DNA of 64,000 nt from Bagarius yarrelli (GCA_005784505.1 VCAZ01000105.1:88501-152500), one strand, 5' to 3'. Shown: positions 33,776-47,400, counted from the stretch's first letter. Numbers and translations: made by a program. Notes: generated by a model not told the origin, from the letters alone.

Positions 33776-33866
33776 CAAAACAGATTATGTGCACGTTTAA
33801 GCGTCCAGTAGGACCTGGGTTAGCTCGACTTCTGGAAAAGAATCCAGAAACCACCATGTTGATCCA

Positions 33867-33867
<1 letters not shown>

Positions 33868-33944
<77 letters not shown>
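33868..33944. repeat. (CA)n microsatellite
   Basis: About 77 bp of uninterrupted CA. Confidence 0.97.
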
Positions 33945-33946
<2 letters not shown>

Positions 33947-33983
33947 TAACTATTAAAAATAAATGTGAAAATAATCCTACTGT

Positions 33984-34078
33984 GGAAATGGTAGCTCAGT
34001 GGTTAAGGTGCTGGGCTGCTGTTCAATTCCCAGCCCCACCAAGCTGCCACCACTGGGCCCTTTAGCAAGGCCCTCGAC
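33984..34078 (+). repeat. SINE family A, truncated copy
   Basis: 'atggtagctcagtggttaag', 'gttcaattcccagccccacc' and 'tagcaaggccctcgaccct'. The tail is missing. The following 34080-34555 is unassigned. Confidence 0.75.
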
Positions 34079-34557
34079 CCTTTTACACTTTAGCTCTTAA
34101 ACACGAGCTGCTGAAAATCAACCATGCTTCAGCTGTGGAAACACTAAAACCGATAAACAGTCTAATGTGACATAAAGCGTTTATAAATGGTATTTAATCA
34201 AAAATAAAAGCATAAAATTATTATATATTTGAAGGTAAAGTTTAGATGTCGTAGTCGTGAAAAAGGCTAAAATACTCCTTAGTTTGCTCTGGATAAAATA
34301 CAAATCCTTTGACTTATTGGAGATGATTTGTTTGGATAAAATATTTACGCAGATTACACACGACTGACACTCTACAATAATTTTATACAATTTTTTCGGA
34401 CATCTTTATGAATGAAATATTTAAACAAATATGAATCTGAAATATACGGGATGTCCCGAAGGTTTTAATTAGCAAATATGTCTGGGTTTTTTTCTTGTGG
34501 TATTAATTATCACTGTTATCTTACCATCTAATAATGTTAGTGGAAGTTTAGCATCAC

Positions 34558-34662
34558 AAACAACACACATTACATTTCAGAGACACACACATTACATTTC
34601 AGACACACACATTACATTTCAGACACACACACATTACATTTCAGACACACACATTACATTGA
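34558..34662 (+). repeat. Short tandem repeat of about 20 bp
   Basis: About five copies of 'acacacattacatttcag' with slight length changes. Confidence 0.85.
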
Positions 34663-34939
34663 TTCCTTTATTAACTATCAAATAAATTCTTTCAGAATAG
34701 GGGTTCAGTAACTTGGAAACTTTGATCAATTTTTCCAATAAGTAACCGGTCATAATAAAATCCATCCAATTACATCCCATCATAAAATCTCTCTAACTCA
34801 TATTTATATTTATTCTATCCATTGCTAAGTTTATGTCATTGTTTTTTACAGGTAGAAACTGACTTGTAGCTACACAAAAGTGATTGTCATTTTGCACCTA
34901 TGGCTTTCCACATTTTTCAGCAAAACAGCCTGTACGTGA

Positions 34940-36235
34940 GGCGTTCCTGCACACACACACACGTCTGGTTAGCTATCCTTGTGGGGACTCTCCATAGGTG
35001 TAATGTTTTTTATACTCTACAAACTGTATTTTTTACCCCCTAACCCTAACCCCTAACACCTAACACTAACCTTATCTCCTAACCCTTATCCCCTAACCCT
35101 ATCCCCTAACACCTAACACTAACCCTAACCTTATCTCCTAACCCTATCCCTAACACCTAACCCTAACCCTAACCTTATCCCCTAACCCTATCCCCTCCTA
35201 TCCCCTAACACTAACCCTAACCTTATCTTCTAACCCTATCCCCTAGCACCTAACCCTAACCTTATCTCCTAACCCTACCCCCTAACACCTAACACTAACC
35301 TTATCCCCTAACCCTATCCCCTAACATCTAACACTAACCCTAACCTTATCTCCTAACCCTATCCCCTAGCACCTAACACTAACCTTATCTCCTAACCCTA
35401 TCCCCTAACACCTAACCCTAACCTTATCTCCTAACCCTATCCCCTAGCACCTAACACTAACACTTATACCCTAACCCTAACCTCCCCTAACACCTAACCC
35501 TAACCTTATCTCCTAACCCTATCCCCTAACACCTAACACTAACCCTAACCTTATCTCCTAACCCTATCCCCTAGCACTAACCATAACCTTATCCCCTAAC
35601 CCTAACACCTAACACACTAACCAACCCTAACCTTATCTCCTAACCCTATCCCCTAGCACCTAACCTAACCTTATCTCCTAACCCTATCCCCTAACATCTA
35701 ACACTAACCCTAACCTTATCTCCTAACCCTATCCCCTAGCACCTAACACTAACCTTATCTCCCTAACCCTATCCCCTAACACCTAACCCTAACCTTATCT
35801 CCTAACCCTATCCCCTAACACCTAACACTAACCTTAATCCCCTAACCCTATCCCCTAACACTAACCCTAACCTTATCCCCTAACCCTATCCCCTAACACC
35901 TAACACTAACCCTAACCTTATCTCCTAACCCTATCCCCTAGCACCTAACCTAACCTTATCCCCTAACCCTATCCCCTAACATCTAACACTAACCTTATCC
36001 CCTAACCCTAACACCCAACACTAACCTTATCTCCTAACCCTATCCCCTAAGCCTATCCCCTAATACCTAACACTAGTCCTAACCAAAATCTTTCTGCATT
36101 TTCACTATCTTGAAAAATCTCACCCTGTGTTCTAGAAGCTTCTGTACTTATGGGGACCTAAATTTTGGTCCCCATAAGTGGTCTTGGTGTCTCCACACAG
36201 ACTTGTCAGTGTATTCCGGTTTAGGTCCCCACCAG
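34940..36235. repeat. Interspersed repeat enclosing a telomere-like CCCTAA/CCTAACAC array
   Basis: Unique-looking flanks ('ctggttagctatccttgtgg' on the left; on the right a palindrome with 13-bp arms, 'acttatggggacc' and 'ggtccccataagt') bracket about 1 kb (35035-36080). This interior is built from cctaaccctatcccctaac, acctaacactaac and cttatctcctaac motifs in irregular higher-order order. It is a degenerate minisatellite inside a dispersed fish repeat, not a true telomere. Confidence 0.8.
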
Positions 36236-36248
36236 TATGTATAAACCC

Positions 36249-36251
36249 ATA

Positions 36252-36282
<31 letters not shown>

Positions 36283-36293
36283 ACCCACACACA
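36249..36293. repeat. Poly-C followed by (CA)n
   Basis: A run of about 18 C residues, then CA dinucleotides. Confidence 0.9.
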
Positions 36294-36473
36294 CCTATAG
36301 CTAAATCCCTTTTTAAAAGACACAATACAGGTATATTCAGGAAATAATCCCTAAAACCAGACAAAAGAGAGGCAGGAAACTTCTGCGGTCTGTGCTGAAC
36401 ACACTGCCAAAAATCAACCTGACAAACGAAACACACACTTTATAGTTGATTATGTAAACTGATGAAAGCAGAG

Positions 36474-36652
36474 GGCAGCACGGTGGCTTTCTGCTTAGCA
36501 CTGTTGCCTCACAGCACGAAGGCCCGGGGTCGGTTTCCGGGTAGGGGTCTTTCTGTGTGGAGCCCTTTCAGAGGCGGCTGGGAGAGACTCCAGCAGATCC
36601 CTGTTACCCCGAATTAGGGAACAAGCGGCTATAGAAGATAAATGAATAAAGC
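36474..36652 (+). repeat. Dispersed repeat family C, internally deleted
   Basis: 'gagggcagcacggtggcttt', 'actgttgcctcacagcacga', then a jump to 'ggctgggagagactccagca' and 'gaattagggaacaagcggct'. The middle part found in 2242-2608 is missing. Confidence 0.8.
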
Positions 36653-38170
36653 AGCTTTATTAAACGTGCCAGAATAAAATTCTTCTCTGCGTTTTCGTGG
36701 TGAAGCGAATAAATTAACAGCTCGTTAATAAACAGCTCGTTAAATTTATAGATTTTTTGTGGAACAATCGTGTAAAATCTACATACAGAACTAATAAATC
36801 CCAATTTAATTTAGAACCGAACATAAAAAAGACCATATCAAACGTGTAAACTGAAAGAATGTCCAGTTAAAAAAAAACAGCAGTGAAAAAAAATTAAAGG
36901 AAAAAAAAAAGAAGAAAATTAAGACAATAAAAATAAAAGACAAAAAAATGTTTTTAATGGTTATTGTAAATAAAATGATTTGCGAAACATCGACTATTTA
37001 TGTAGATTTTACACATTATTGTGAATGTTTTTAATTCTTTTCTTCACTTTTATGGTTTTTTTGGTTGTTCAACTGTTTGTTCATTTTCATTTTTTAAATT
37101 TTCCCTTGCTCCCTTTTCCCCCTTTCTTTCTTTGTCTTTCTCTCCCTCCCTCCTTTACACTAGTCTACTAATGCGTGGTAGACAAACAACATACATTACA
37201 GTGAAGCAGTTGTATAAAAGAGATAAATGTAAGTTGCTCTATCTATCTGTTTGTTTATCTGTCTGTCCATCAAATCGACAATCTATCTGTCTGTCTGTCT
37301 GCATAACTATTACTTTATCTATTAGTCTGTCCTCTTTCTATCTGCCTGTTTCTATCCACCCATCCACCCATCCATCCAGCCGAGTTTTTCTCTGAGTCTC
37401 TTTTTACTCCAGTGTCCCTGATGACACTCCCCCCATCATGACCCCACTGCCTTATGTAAATATCAACTAACCCACAGTAAAGTTGCTCAAGTTACCCAAG
37501 TTGCTCAGTCGTCACTGTGATATTAAAGTCGGACAGCTGGTCCACTCTGGCTGGTGTATTTCTAACAGTGAAAGTAAATAAAACGGCAGGGCAAAGCTTG
37601 ACAACCCGTCTGCCTGGACCGCTCGGTCTCTCAGGGGACCCGACTACTACAGCTGTCAGCTGTTCACACAGAGACGTCCAGAAGTTATTTCAACACAAAC
37701 AAAACTGAAGCTCTTGTTCAACTGACTTCGGAAGGAATGCGGCGACTCTCGACTTACCACTGGGTTTCATTCCGGAAAACCCATCAAAAGACGAAATATC
37801 GTAAGTCTATATAGGTGTATAGCTACGATGCATTCAGAAGTAGCCCATGGTAGCTTATAAGAGTACTGTACATATACTTACAGAATGTCATGTTACTGTA
37901 AGACAAAAAAAAAAGATATCAAAATAAGCGAAAGAAAAATTTGCAACAGGGTCACTTAACTAAGTGCGCGACTGGGCCGAATAAACACGAACCACCGATG
38001 TTTTGTTCCGATAGTATCACACTGCTGTCACGTTTCTTTATCTGTATAATCTTTTTAACATAAACTTCAGGTTAGTTATTATTAGCTGTTGTAACTCAGT
38101 GGGTATCTGCATTATTCCAGAGAAAAAGCCTTTATTTTTGCTACATGTTGGACTGCTGATTTTAATGTCT
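36653..38170. other. Intergenic, simple repeats
   Basis: Poly-A and T-rich sequence to 37120, then pyrimidine and (CTGT)/(CTAT)/(CATC) tetranucleotide runs to about 37380. From 37400 to 38170 the composition is more balanced. A 63-residue frame at 37517-37708 has no recognisable domain and I do not call it a gene. Confidence 0.5.
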
Positions 38171-38171
38171 C

Positions 38172-38297
38172 AGGATTGCCCTTGCTGGGTCCCTGAGCAA
38201 GGCCCTTAACCTGCGAATGCTTAGTTAAAATAATAAAAAAAGAGATAAATGTAATTCGCTCTGGATAAGGACATCTGCCTAATGCCAGACATGTAAA
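38172..38297 (+). repeat. SINE family A 3' half
   Basis: 'tgggtccctgagcaaggccc' and 'gtaattcgctctggataagg' with a final 'gccagacatgtaaatg'. Confidence 0.75.
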
Positions 38298-40136
38298 TGA
38301 TTTAGACGTTGAGTCGAAAACTGATAGTCATAATTTTTTATAGTTCAGCTTCATCTGAGGTTATTAACCAACTTATCATTATAACCTCTGTGTTTGTTTA
38401 TTATGCAAGCTTTTAGCAACACTTAAAATTAACGCCACCTGTATACTTTTTACCCAGTGCCCAAATTTAAAAGGTGTGCATCATGGCTCAATGCTTGGTC
38501 CTATTATAGTGTAGTCTAATAACCAATAAAAAAAAAAAAAAAATTATATAAACAAAGATTATAGCCTTATAAGTATAGAAAGTGCGCTTACTATAATTAC
38601 ACCATGTAACCATTAAGCTGTAACACAAAAACTTTACATCTTAAACTGTTTCACATTAATACACCATCATGCGTATTTTAACACGTAATGGTACACATTT
38701 TATTTTGGCAACATAAACAACAAACTTTCGTCTTCTACACACGTTTACTCACAAAGGCAAAGCTGGCGAATTCTGCGAGTGGATTTTTGCCAGCTGTAAT
38801 GACAAGATATCCAACGACTGTTACTTCATTCCATTAAGGCATCAGCTCAGTTAAATACATGATACAAAATACAGACTTGCTCCAAACAGTTAAAGAATAA
38901 TAATAAATCAGGATCTCTAAATAAATCAGAATAGAAATGTAATGTTTTTTAATGTCACTGGTTTTAATAAATTTAAGATAATAATATAAAAAAGAACCCT
39001 AAATAGAGATTAGTGTGTAGAAAATAGAGATTAGTGTTTAGATTAAAACAAGGAAAAGACTTCAGCCTGATGAACAAAATGTAAAAAACAAAGTGATATA
39101 TAACTTCACATTTCACTCTCTTTTTGTAAAAAAAAAAAAAAAAAAGAAGATCCTTTTGACCCTTTTGGTCATCCATATTTAAAGTAAATTAATTCCATTC
39201 AGACTCTTTAGAATTAAGGGAAGTCACTCACTCTGTTTACACTATGAAGCGATAAAGTGACTTGTTTTCTACTTACGCTGCGACGTGAAGCTGGACTGTT
39301 AATGCGAATATAATTATAGTTTGCAAATTCTCCATAGTTTCAACCTGCAATTTACTGTTGGCTTAGAATTGAAACAAAAATTGTAATAATAATTTAGTAA
39401 TTTTTTAATTCAAATAATTTTTTTTGCCGTATACGATGTCGTAGGCTGAAAGTTAGAACAATACTGACTTTATATTATTATAGTTTATAGTACTTTAAAT
39501 TAAATTTCGTCTGGAACTGAAATCATCTGACTTTGTACATTTATACAGATTTTTCCTGCATTAGTTTTGCATAAGTAAAAATCACTTTTATATATTTAAA
39601 ATTTATAAAAACAATTTATAAAATGTATTTTTGTAGACTTTCTTAATGCCTTAAACTAGCTACATTCCTATCCACACTTTATATCTTTATTTAACCAGAT
39701 AATTGGATGTTAGCAAAATTTATTGTAAATAAAAATCCTTTTGTTGATAACAGAGTCGCGAAATAAATCGAAAGATTTTCTGTGCCTAATTATAATGATT
39801 AATTATTAAAACTGTTTAGAACTTTCGTTAAAGAAAAATTAGGATACTAGAAAAAAATATCGTGCATTTTATCACCACGAATTCTGATATTATCGTCCAG
39901 CATCTAATAATCGCTTTATACCACATGTAAAGAGACGCACAGAGGAATCGGGAAGAGGTTTCGGGAAGAATGAAGTAGACGAGATGATTTAATCCCATAA
40001 TAATTTCATCTTAATCTGAAAGAGATGTTGGCGTGAATCAAAGCTAATTTTCGGGATTAATCGGCTAGAATCTGAAAGTTAGTTATTCTGGCGTAAAGGT
40101 AAGATCGCAGGCGGACATTTTTCATTTTAGACAAGT
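38298..40136. other. AT-rich intergenic, nothing recognised
   Basis: Long AT-rich stretch with two poly-A tracts (38527-38543, 39128-39145). No coding, RNA or repeat-family match seen. Confidence 0.5.
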
Positions 40137-40159
40137 CCCCCCCCCCCCCACCCCCCCCC

Positions 40160-40240
<81 letters not shown>

Positions 40241-40282
40241 ACCCCCCCCCCCCCCCCCCCACCCCCCCCCCCCCCCCCCCCC
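40137..40282. repeat. 146-bp poly-C tract
   Basis: Nearly pure cytosine, broken by only four A residues. Glycine-only open frames on the other strand are artefacts of this tract. Confidence 0.97.
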
Positions 40283-41930
40283 GTGTGTGCATTATAGCAA
40301 AAAACATTAGCGTGAACAAATAAACATTGAAAAAAACAAACATTTTACAGTTTTTCAATAAACACAGAATTATCACACGTTAGAAAAAAAGTGGTCTAGA
40401 TATTAAAATAAAAAAACAACAACAGAAATAGATACTGATTTTTTGTTATAAAGCTTTTTTTCTTTCCCCGAAAAAATGTACGTCCCACTGGAGTTGAATG
40501 AACGAATGTCCAGGTTTATAACGCAGGAGGAAATCCGGCCAGCCAGAAATTCCATACAGGAATTTTCGTAATGATGATGTAATAACCAGGCGTTAAAGGT
40601 CACTTTCATTAAAATAAAATCAAATAAAATCAAATCAAATCAAATCAAATAAAATAAAGGGGAGGTTTTATTAATTGACAGTATAAGAAAATAAAACTTT
40701 TATCAATTTTAATAAAATATAAATCAGTTGATTTTTTTTGGGTTGGAAGGCAACAATTTTCTAAAATTATTTGGTAAATTTCACTTTTTTTTGGTTATGT
40801 TTTGTTATACAGACGTTACAACAGTATATTTTTTATCCAAAAATTTTTTTTTAGGCAAAAACATGACATTTAGATTTAGAAGCTGCTCATTTTTACAAAC
40901 TTTATACAGATTTTATCTTTGTCGGAAAGAGAGAAAAAAAAAAAAAAAAAAAAAAGGAAAATTTACTTTTTAAGAAGCAAAACTGAAAATATTTCTTTTA
41001 CATGATGAACCAACAGGCCGTCTTCAGTAAACTACTGACATTTGCAGCTAATTTTCATTATTATTATTATTATTTTATCTTATTTATATTTTTTGGATCT
41101 GGATCTTTTTTTATCGATCAGGACATTAACTAGACAGGAAATGAAGGGGTGGGTGTTTTGGGGGGAGATCAGGGAAAAAGTCTACCAGGCGGGATCCTAT
41201 CATGGGACTCCGGAGTGCAATAGCGCTTTATATCACACCCTGATTTCTTAATTGGCACCCAATTTCTTTAGTTTCATAAAATTTATCACCAAAGTAATAA
41301 TCTAAACTTTAAACTATTTTGTATATAAAGATAAATAAAATATTTTTATTTAAAAATGAAGTGAAATTAAGAATATCAGCTAAAGACGACTTTAGATTAG
41401 CAGTGTTAGGAAAAAAAACAGGAAGTGAAAATTCAGTGGTGATGCAATGACTTATTTGTCGATAAAAAAAAAAAAGTTTCAAGTAAATCATCAGTTACGA
41501 GTCTGTTATTGCAGATCTGGTAACACTGCGCACACACACACACACACACACATCACACACACACACACACACACGTGTGCTGGAGTGAGCAGCGAGTTTG
41601 ATCGTCCGGATCGTTTCAGTCAGAAATAACACCATGTCGGGTCTGTAGAGCCAGAACGCAGATACGGAGGACAGGCGGTGCCTCCAAAACAGAGAAATAG
41701 CATCAGACCCTCATCTTCATCAACCTCTTTATCATCATCATCATCATCATCATCCTTTTAATCCTGGATAGAGACAAAAACAAGTAGTTTAAGCAAAAGA
41801 TTTATCAGCGGATCCGTGTGCCCCATGACGCTGCTTAGCTCTCGATTCTGATTGGTCTTTAAGGCTTTAAAGCTTCTAGAGCCACAATTTATTCATATTA
41901 AATGTTTGGACAATAAGTATTATTACTATT
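40283..41930. other. AT-rich intergenic, nothing recognised
   Basis: Contains poly-A at about 40934-40956, (CA)n at 41530-41572 and (ATC)n at 41732-41753. No coding signal. From about 41880 it grades into the TAG/TTA array. Confidence 0.5.
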
Positions 41931-42482
41931 ATTATTAGTAGTAGTAGTAATAGTAGTAAAAGTAGTACTGGTAAATAAGTAGAATTAGTTTTATTATTAT
42001 TTTTAGTAGTAGTAATAGTAGTGAGGTTTGTAGTACTAGTAAATAAGTAGTATTGGTTTAATTATTATTATTATTATTATTAGTAGTAGTAGTAGAAGTA
42101 AAAGTAGTAGTATTAGTTTTATTATTATTGTTAGCTGTAGTATTAGTAGCATTAGTCGTAGTAATAGTAGTAAAAGGAGTAGTAGTAGTATTAGTTTTAT
42201 TATTATTGTTAGCTGTAGTATTAATAGCATTAGTAGTAATAGTAGTAAAAGGAGTAGTATTAGTTTTATTATTATTGTTAGCTGTAGTATTAATAGCATT
42301 AGTAGTAATAGTAGTAAAAGGAGTAGTATTAGTTTTATTATTATTGTTAGCTGTAGTATTAGTAGCATTAGTCGTAGTAATGTAGTAAAAGGAGTAGTAT
42401 AGTTTTTTTATTATTGTTAGCTGTAGTATTTATAGCATTAGTAGTAATAGTAGTAAAAGGAGTAGTATTAGTTTTATTATTA
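41931..42482. repeat. TAG/TTA trinucleotide array with a 69-bp higher-order unit
   Basis: Imperfect (TAG)n/(TTA)n from 41931. From about 42125 a 69-bp unit (starting 'gttagctgtagtattaatag') is repeated four to five times. Each unit contains plus-strand TTTATT, which is AATAAA on the minus strand. The array ends 51 bp beyond the ARHGEF10 stop codon, so it should lie in or next to its 3' UTR. Leu/Ile-rich frames here are repeat artefacts. Confidence 0.9.
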
Positions 42483-42532
42483 TGAATGAATTAAATGAAA
42501 GTGTCGGCTGTGTTTTGAGGTTTTTACCCGTG

Positions 42533-42957
42533 TCACACGTCAGTCATGGGGATTTGCCACACCATGACTGTGGGCATGTTTTCTTCGTGTTTTGCCCCTT
42601 TGCTCTTCCTGTTGATTCTCCGGTGACCCGAGCCGCCGGACAGAACCAGCACCGAGCTGAAGTTCAGCCGCTGCGTGTTGCGCTTGGTGTTCTGCGAGAG
42701 CGCCGGGTCACTGAGAAGGTCGTAGATGGTTCCGTCCTCCGGGCCGTGCTCCAAAGAGCTGCGGGAGGACGAGAGCGAATCCTGGAGCATGGGACTGGAG
42801 TGGACACCGTCTCCGCCAGGAGCACCGTCCTCTTCTGGAGGAAAAACACACTGACTGAGCGGCTCGCTGATGGCGGGTACAGTGTTCTGTACGGGTGACG
42901 CCATGATGAGGAACTTCACAGGGCTGTGATGAGCGTGGAAGGACACCATACCTCGAC
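42533..42957 (-). CDS. arhgef10: arhgef10 terminal coding exon
   Basis: Acceptor 'ctctgcag' precedes GTCGAGG, which completes the glycine codon split from the previous exon. It encodes RGMVSFHAHHSPVKFLIMAS, a Ser/Glu-rich variable stretch, DGTIYDLLSDP, GGSGHRRINRK and the conserved end PTVMVWQIPMTDV before TGA at 42535-42533. Confidence 0.95.
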
Positions 42958-43141
42958 CTGCAGAGCAGAACAAATACAGACGGTCAGAATGTTCAGAGCA
43001 GCTCTGACGCTGGAGACTCCTTCTATAACATCAATAACACATTTATGCCACGTGTCAATTCGTTGCTATAGAGACGATAAAGTGTTAAGTGTTACCAATC
43101 AGAGTCAAGATCCAGAAAGTGTCGCAAATTATTTTTGTAGA

Positions 43142-43193
<52 letters not shown>

Positions 43194-43343
43194 TATAATA
43201 AAAATATGAAGTTATATGGATTTTTTTTTAGAAATGTAGGCTTAGAAAAGGATAGAACCTTTGTGTATAATAACACCAAAAAGAGAAAAATTAATTTTAT
43301 ACATTTTTTTGTAGATGTTAAACACAAAATATAGTATTCATAA

Positions 43344-43386
<43 letters not shown>

Positions 43387-44443
43387 AGGGCTATTGAACG
43401 TAATTTGAGTAAAAAATTATGCAGAAAGAGAATATAATTTTCCTTAAAATGTAAGGTTCTTTAACAGTTCTGTAATTATTGTTGTTTTTAATACTGAAAC
43501 TACTAACAATAATAACCGGATAATGGACCGGATTATCTGCACTCACATTCCTTCTTATGGGAAACTTTATATCGCAACGCACATTTTTACCCCAAGAGGC
43601 AATTCATTTCGTATGCTGAGGTTCCACCGTATTTCTTGAGACATGTAAGGAACAGGAAGTTGCAATGAAAATTATAAATACATAAAAATAACCAGTGTCC
43701 TAGTTTAAAAATATAAAAACGTCCCCACCTGTGACCTTCGGGATGCCCTGTAGTCGGGGGACGCTTAGAGCCACCGTCACACCAAGATTCGTCCCCACAA
43801 GCAGCAAACCATGACACACCAGCAGGCTGCTGACAGACACCCTCTGATGACCTGGACGAGAATTCAGTTAAAATCTGCAGAATTGAATTTTCAGGCATTT
43901 GAGCAGACGCTGTTATCCAGAGTGACTTACATTTATTTCATTTATATCCAAATGCATTTTAGGGGTTAAGGGGCCTCAATCAGGGGCCCGGGGGGCAGTG
44001 GCCGCTTAGTAAATGTTAGGAACATAAGATCTTCAGGTCAAGCAGTTCGAACATCTTAATCTAAACACTGTAGGTCTCTTCAAACACACCCTGCTGTTAA
44101 ATGTTCTGTACTGATAATTAGGAGTTATGGGTTCAACTTCCAACACCACCAATCTGCCACTGCTGGGCCCCCCTGGGCAAGGCCCCTAACCCCACAAACG
44201 GTTCAAATACATTTAGTAAAAGAAGTCACTGTGTTGTATGAGGATGTAGGAAAAATAGCAGAAATCTGAATGTGAAATTGAATGTTTATACTGTCGGGCC
44301 CTTAAACGAGGCCCCTAACTCTTGATGCTCTAAGGTGCACTGTATCATGGCTGATCCTGTGCTCTGATCCGAGCCTGGGAATGATAGTGTGACAAAAAAT
44401 ATACGGGTTTTATTTACTTATTTACTGGCTTCGGAAAACAAAA

Positions 44444-44475
<32 letters not shown>

Positions 44476-47400
44476 AATAATAATAAATATAACAATAATA
44501 ATATATAATATAATAATAAAATAAATAAAAATAATACTAAAAATAATAAATAATAATACAAAAAATTATAAAAAAATACAAATAATAATAATTAAAGTAA
44601 TAATTAAAAAAATAATAAATATAAATATAATAATAAAATACTAGTAATAATAGTAATAATAATAATAACAATAATAATAATACAGAAGTTTGGCTCTTGT
44701 AGAATTTCTGCTTACTTAATTTCATTTATCCTTCTCAATACAACTGATCATTTGGTGGTTAAGGGCCTCACTCAGGGGCCCAACAGTATAAACATGCAAT
44801 TTCACATTTACATTTACACCATTACTCCTACATACTTACACACAGTAGTGACTTACAATTATCTTTTTTTTAACAAAACCATTCATTCAGTTAAGCATTA
44901 GGGGCCTTGCTCAGGGGCCCAGCAGTGGCAGCTGGTGGTGTTGGAAGTTAAACCAATGATCTATTCAGGCCAGTACATTACCAAACGGAGTGTGTTACAG
45001 AGATCTACAGTGTTTAGAGTGAGGTGCTGAACTGAAGGGCCAGTGGCAATTTGGTGGTGCTGGGAATCGAACCCACATTCTTCCAATTGGCACTCCAACA
45101 CTTTAACAACACTGAACTACCACTGCCCCTATTCATTTATTATTTATTAATTGTCTTAGTAATAATTGAGCTGCTGAATCGACTGTTAAAATGCCAGAAA
45201 ATAAATTTAAAAAAAAAAACCCCTTAAACTTGAAATAGAAGGAAGGAAGAAGGGATGAAGAGAATGTTTCTGAAACAGCATGAGGGATGTAACAGTGCTG
45301 AATAGCGATGTTTGCTCCAGCCAGGAGGTGTAGGAGGAACTTGGCTCTGAGAGCATGTGTGGGTTAGTAACTATGGTGATGAGGGTTGGTTTCCATGGAA
45401 ACTGGACCCAAATATCTCTCTCTCTCTTTCTCTCTAAGAGGAACTTCTCATTCCTGGCTTTACTTAAAAAAAAAAAAAAAGGAAGAGAACAACTCGTGCA
45501 AAAAGCGCTCAACTTTCACTCTGATGCCTTCATTGGACTAAAAAGAAGTTTCATTATAAAGCATGAGGCAACCTTTCGTAACCACGGCAACGCATGCCGT
45601 AACGAAGGAATCACTGAGAACAACAACGACTGCAAAAGAGATCTCCAATGATCAGTTTTATAACACTGACATGCAACACTATCTTCCCAAAAGTATCGGA
45701 ACACCTGCTCCTCACATCCATCTCTGGTTTTTAAACACATCCCATTCCAGATGTTAGTCTCACTCTTCCTCCTCCAGATATTCCACTGAACTGGGTCATG
45801 TGACTGTGTGGAATTGGATCATTTATAGTTACAATAGTATTAGTGAGATTAGACACTCAGGGTTCCAGTCCATCAGGGTTCCAATGCACGGGGACATTGT
45901 CCTGATGGAACAGTCTCACAGTTCCAGTGAAGGAAGAATGTAACGCAACAACGTTCTACACGCACCTAAACATGCTTATAAGGGTGTGCTGGGGAATTGT
46001 CCACAAACTTTTGGCCTTTTAATCTTCAGCATTGTAGGACATTCGAGTTCCTTCGAACAAAACATCCCATAATTTCATGGAGCGGTTTTAAAGGCGGATA
46101 AAATTTCTGAAGAGGAAACCTGGAAACAGGAAGCAAACAGGAAGTGATCCTGATGTGAGGGTGCGATAAGAACTAATGTTCTTTTCCCAACTGTATATAG
46201 TCCAGTGGATTTGTGTCCACTATCTGTTAACGTTATGACCTGCCATAGAACAATTCCGGCAGATAAACTGTAACTTTATTAATCGATACACTCCAATACA
46301 CCGGTCTTTACACACCTCATTTAAAGGCGATGTGTGTAATAAAACGATAATAACTAGATAAACAGCACAAAAAACAATAAAAAGTTAAATCTTTTACTAA
46401 ATACAAAAATATCACAAACGTCAACCTGATTAATTATAATTTTTTTTTAATGTAAAATGCCAAAAACTTTATTTTTTAGTGTTTTTGTTGTAAACATATT
46501 TCCCACTATTCGTGCAGAATCATTAGACCAGTGGTTTTTAAGTGCGTTCCACCGGGTTCACCTCTGGTAGAATAACACCGCCCAAATAAACCGAACCAAA
46601 AAAAAAACAACAAATCAGGAACGAGTCACTTTTAAATTAGAAGCATTAAAAGTAAATCCTGCAGCTTCTCCATCAGTTTACTGCAGAACAGATTCGGTTC
46701 GGTTCGGTGCTTTTAACAGTGGACATTGTCTCACAGCAGCTTTACGCAGTAGCAGTGAAAAGTGCAATTTTGTCCCTAATGAAGAAACCGGCGACGGCTG
46801 TGGCGAGAAAAACTCCCTGAGATGAAATGGCGAGAAACCTTGAGAGGAACCAGACTCAAGAGGGAACTTGTCCTCATCTGGGGGACACCACATGTTATTG
46901 TTAATTACAACATATGGTTTCAATGTTTTTTAACCGATTTAGTAAACTTTAGCTTCGTTAAAGATGTGCGTTAGTATGGGACACACACGACTTAACGGAA
47001 CGCACAGTCATAAAGCGACTTATTAAAGCGAGAGTCACACCGCGCAGTGACGACGGCTAGAGTGAGACGCTGTGAAGTGTTGGCTTAGTGGTTAAGTTGT
47101 TGGACTAATACCAGAAAGATTCATTTCCCAGCTACACCAAGACACCACTGTGGGCCCTTGGGCAAGGGCCCTAACCCCCAATTGCTCAGTTGTATGAAAG
47201 AGATAAATATAAGCCGCTCTGGATAAGAACGTCTACCAAATGCTGTAAATGTAAATGTAAAAAAAAATCCTGTGCACTAAACACCACCGGGTGGTAGGGG
47301 GCAGCGTGGCGCATGTTTTCAGCTCATATTTCGGCCATTTTTTTTGTTCCGAAGTTTCAACCTTATGAAGTTTGCTAACACACTAATCCTCCCTTATTAT

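Noticed and set aside
35035..36080. Chromosome end or telomere fusion
   Set aside because: The motifs are too irregular for a telomere. Non-telomeric sequence continues on both sides and there is no head-to-head inversion point.
40057..40376. Glycine-rich open frames
   Set aside because: They are products of the poly-C tract on the other strand.
42036..42368. Leu/Ile repeat protein on the minus strand
   Set aside because: It is the 69-bp satellite translated. It has no start context or domain and lies in the ARHGEF10 3' region.
42482..42898. 138-residue plus-strand frame
   Set aside because: It is antisense to the last ARHGEF10 exon, whose protein is conserved.
43587..43898. 103-residue minus-strand frame
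   Set aside because: It overlaps a true ARHGEF10 exon but in the wrong phase. The correct phase reads LLVCHGLLLVGTNLG.
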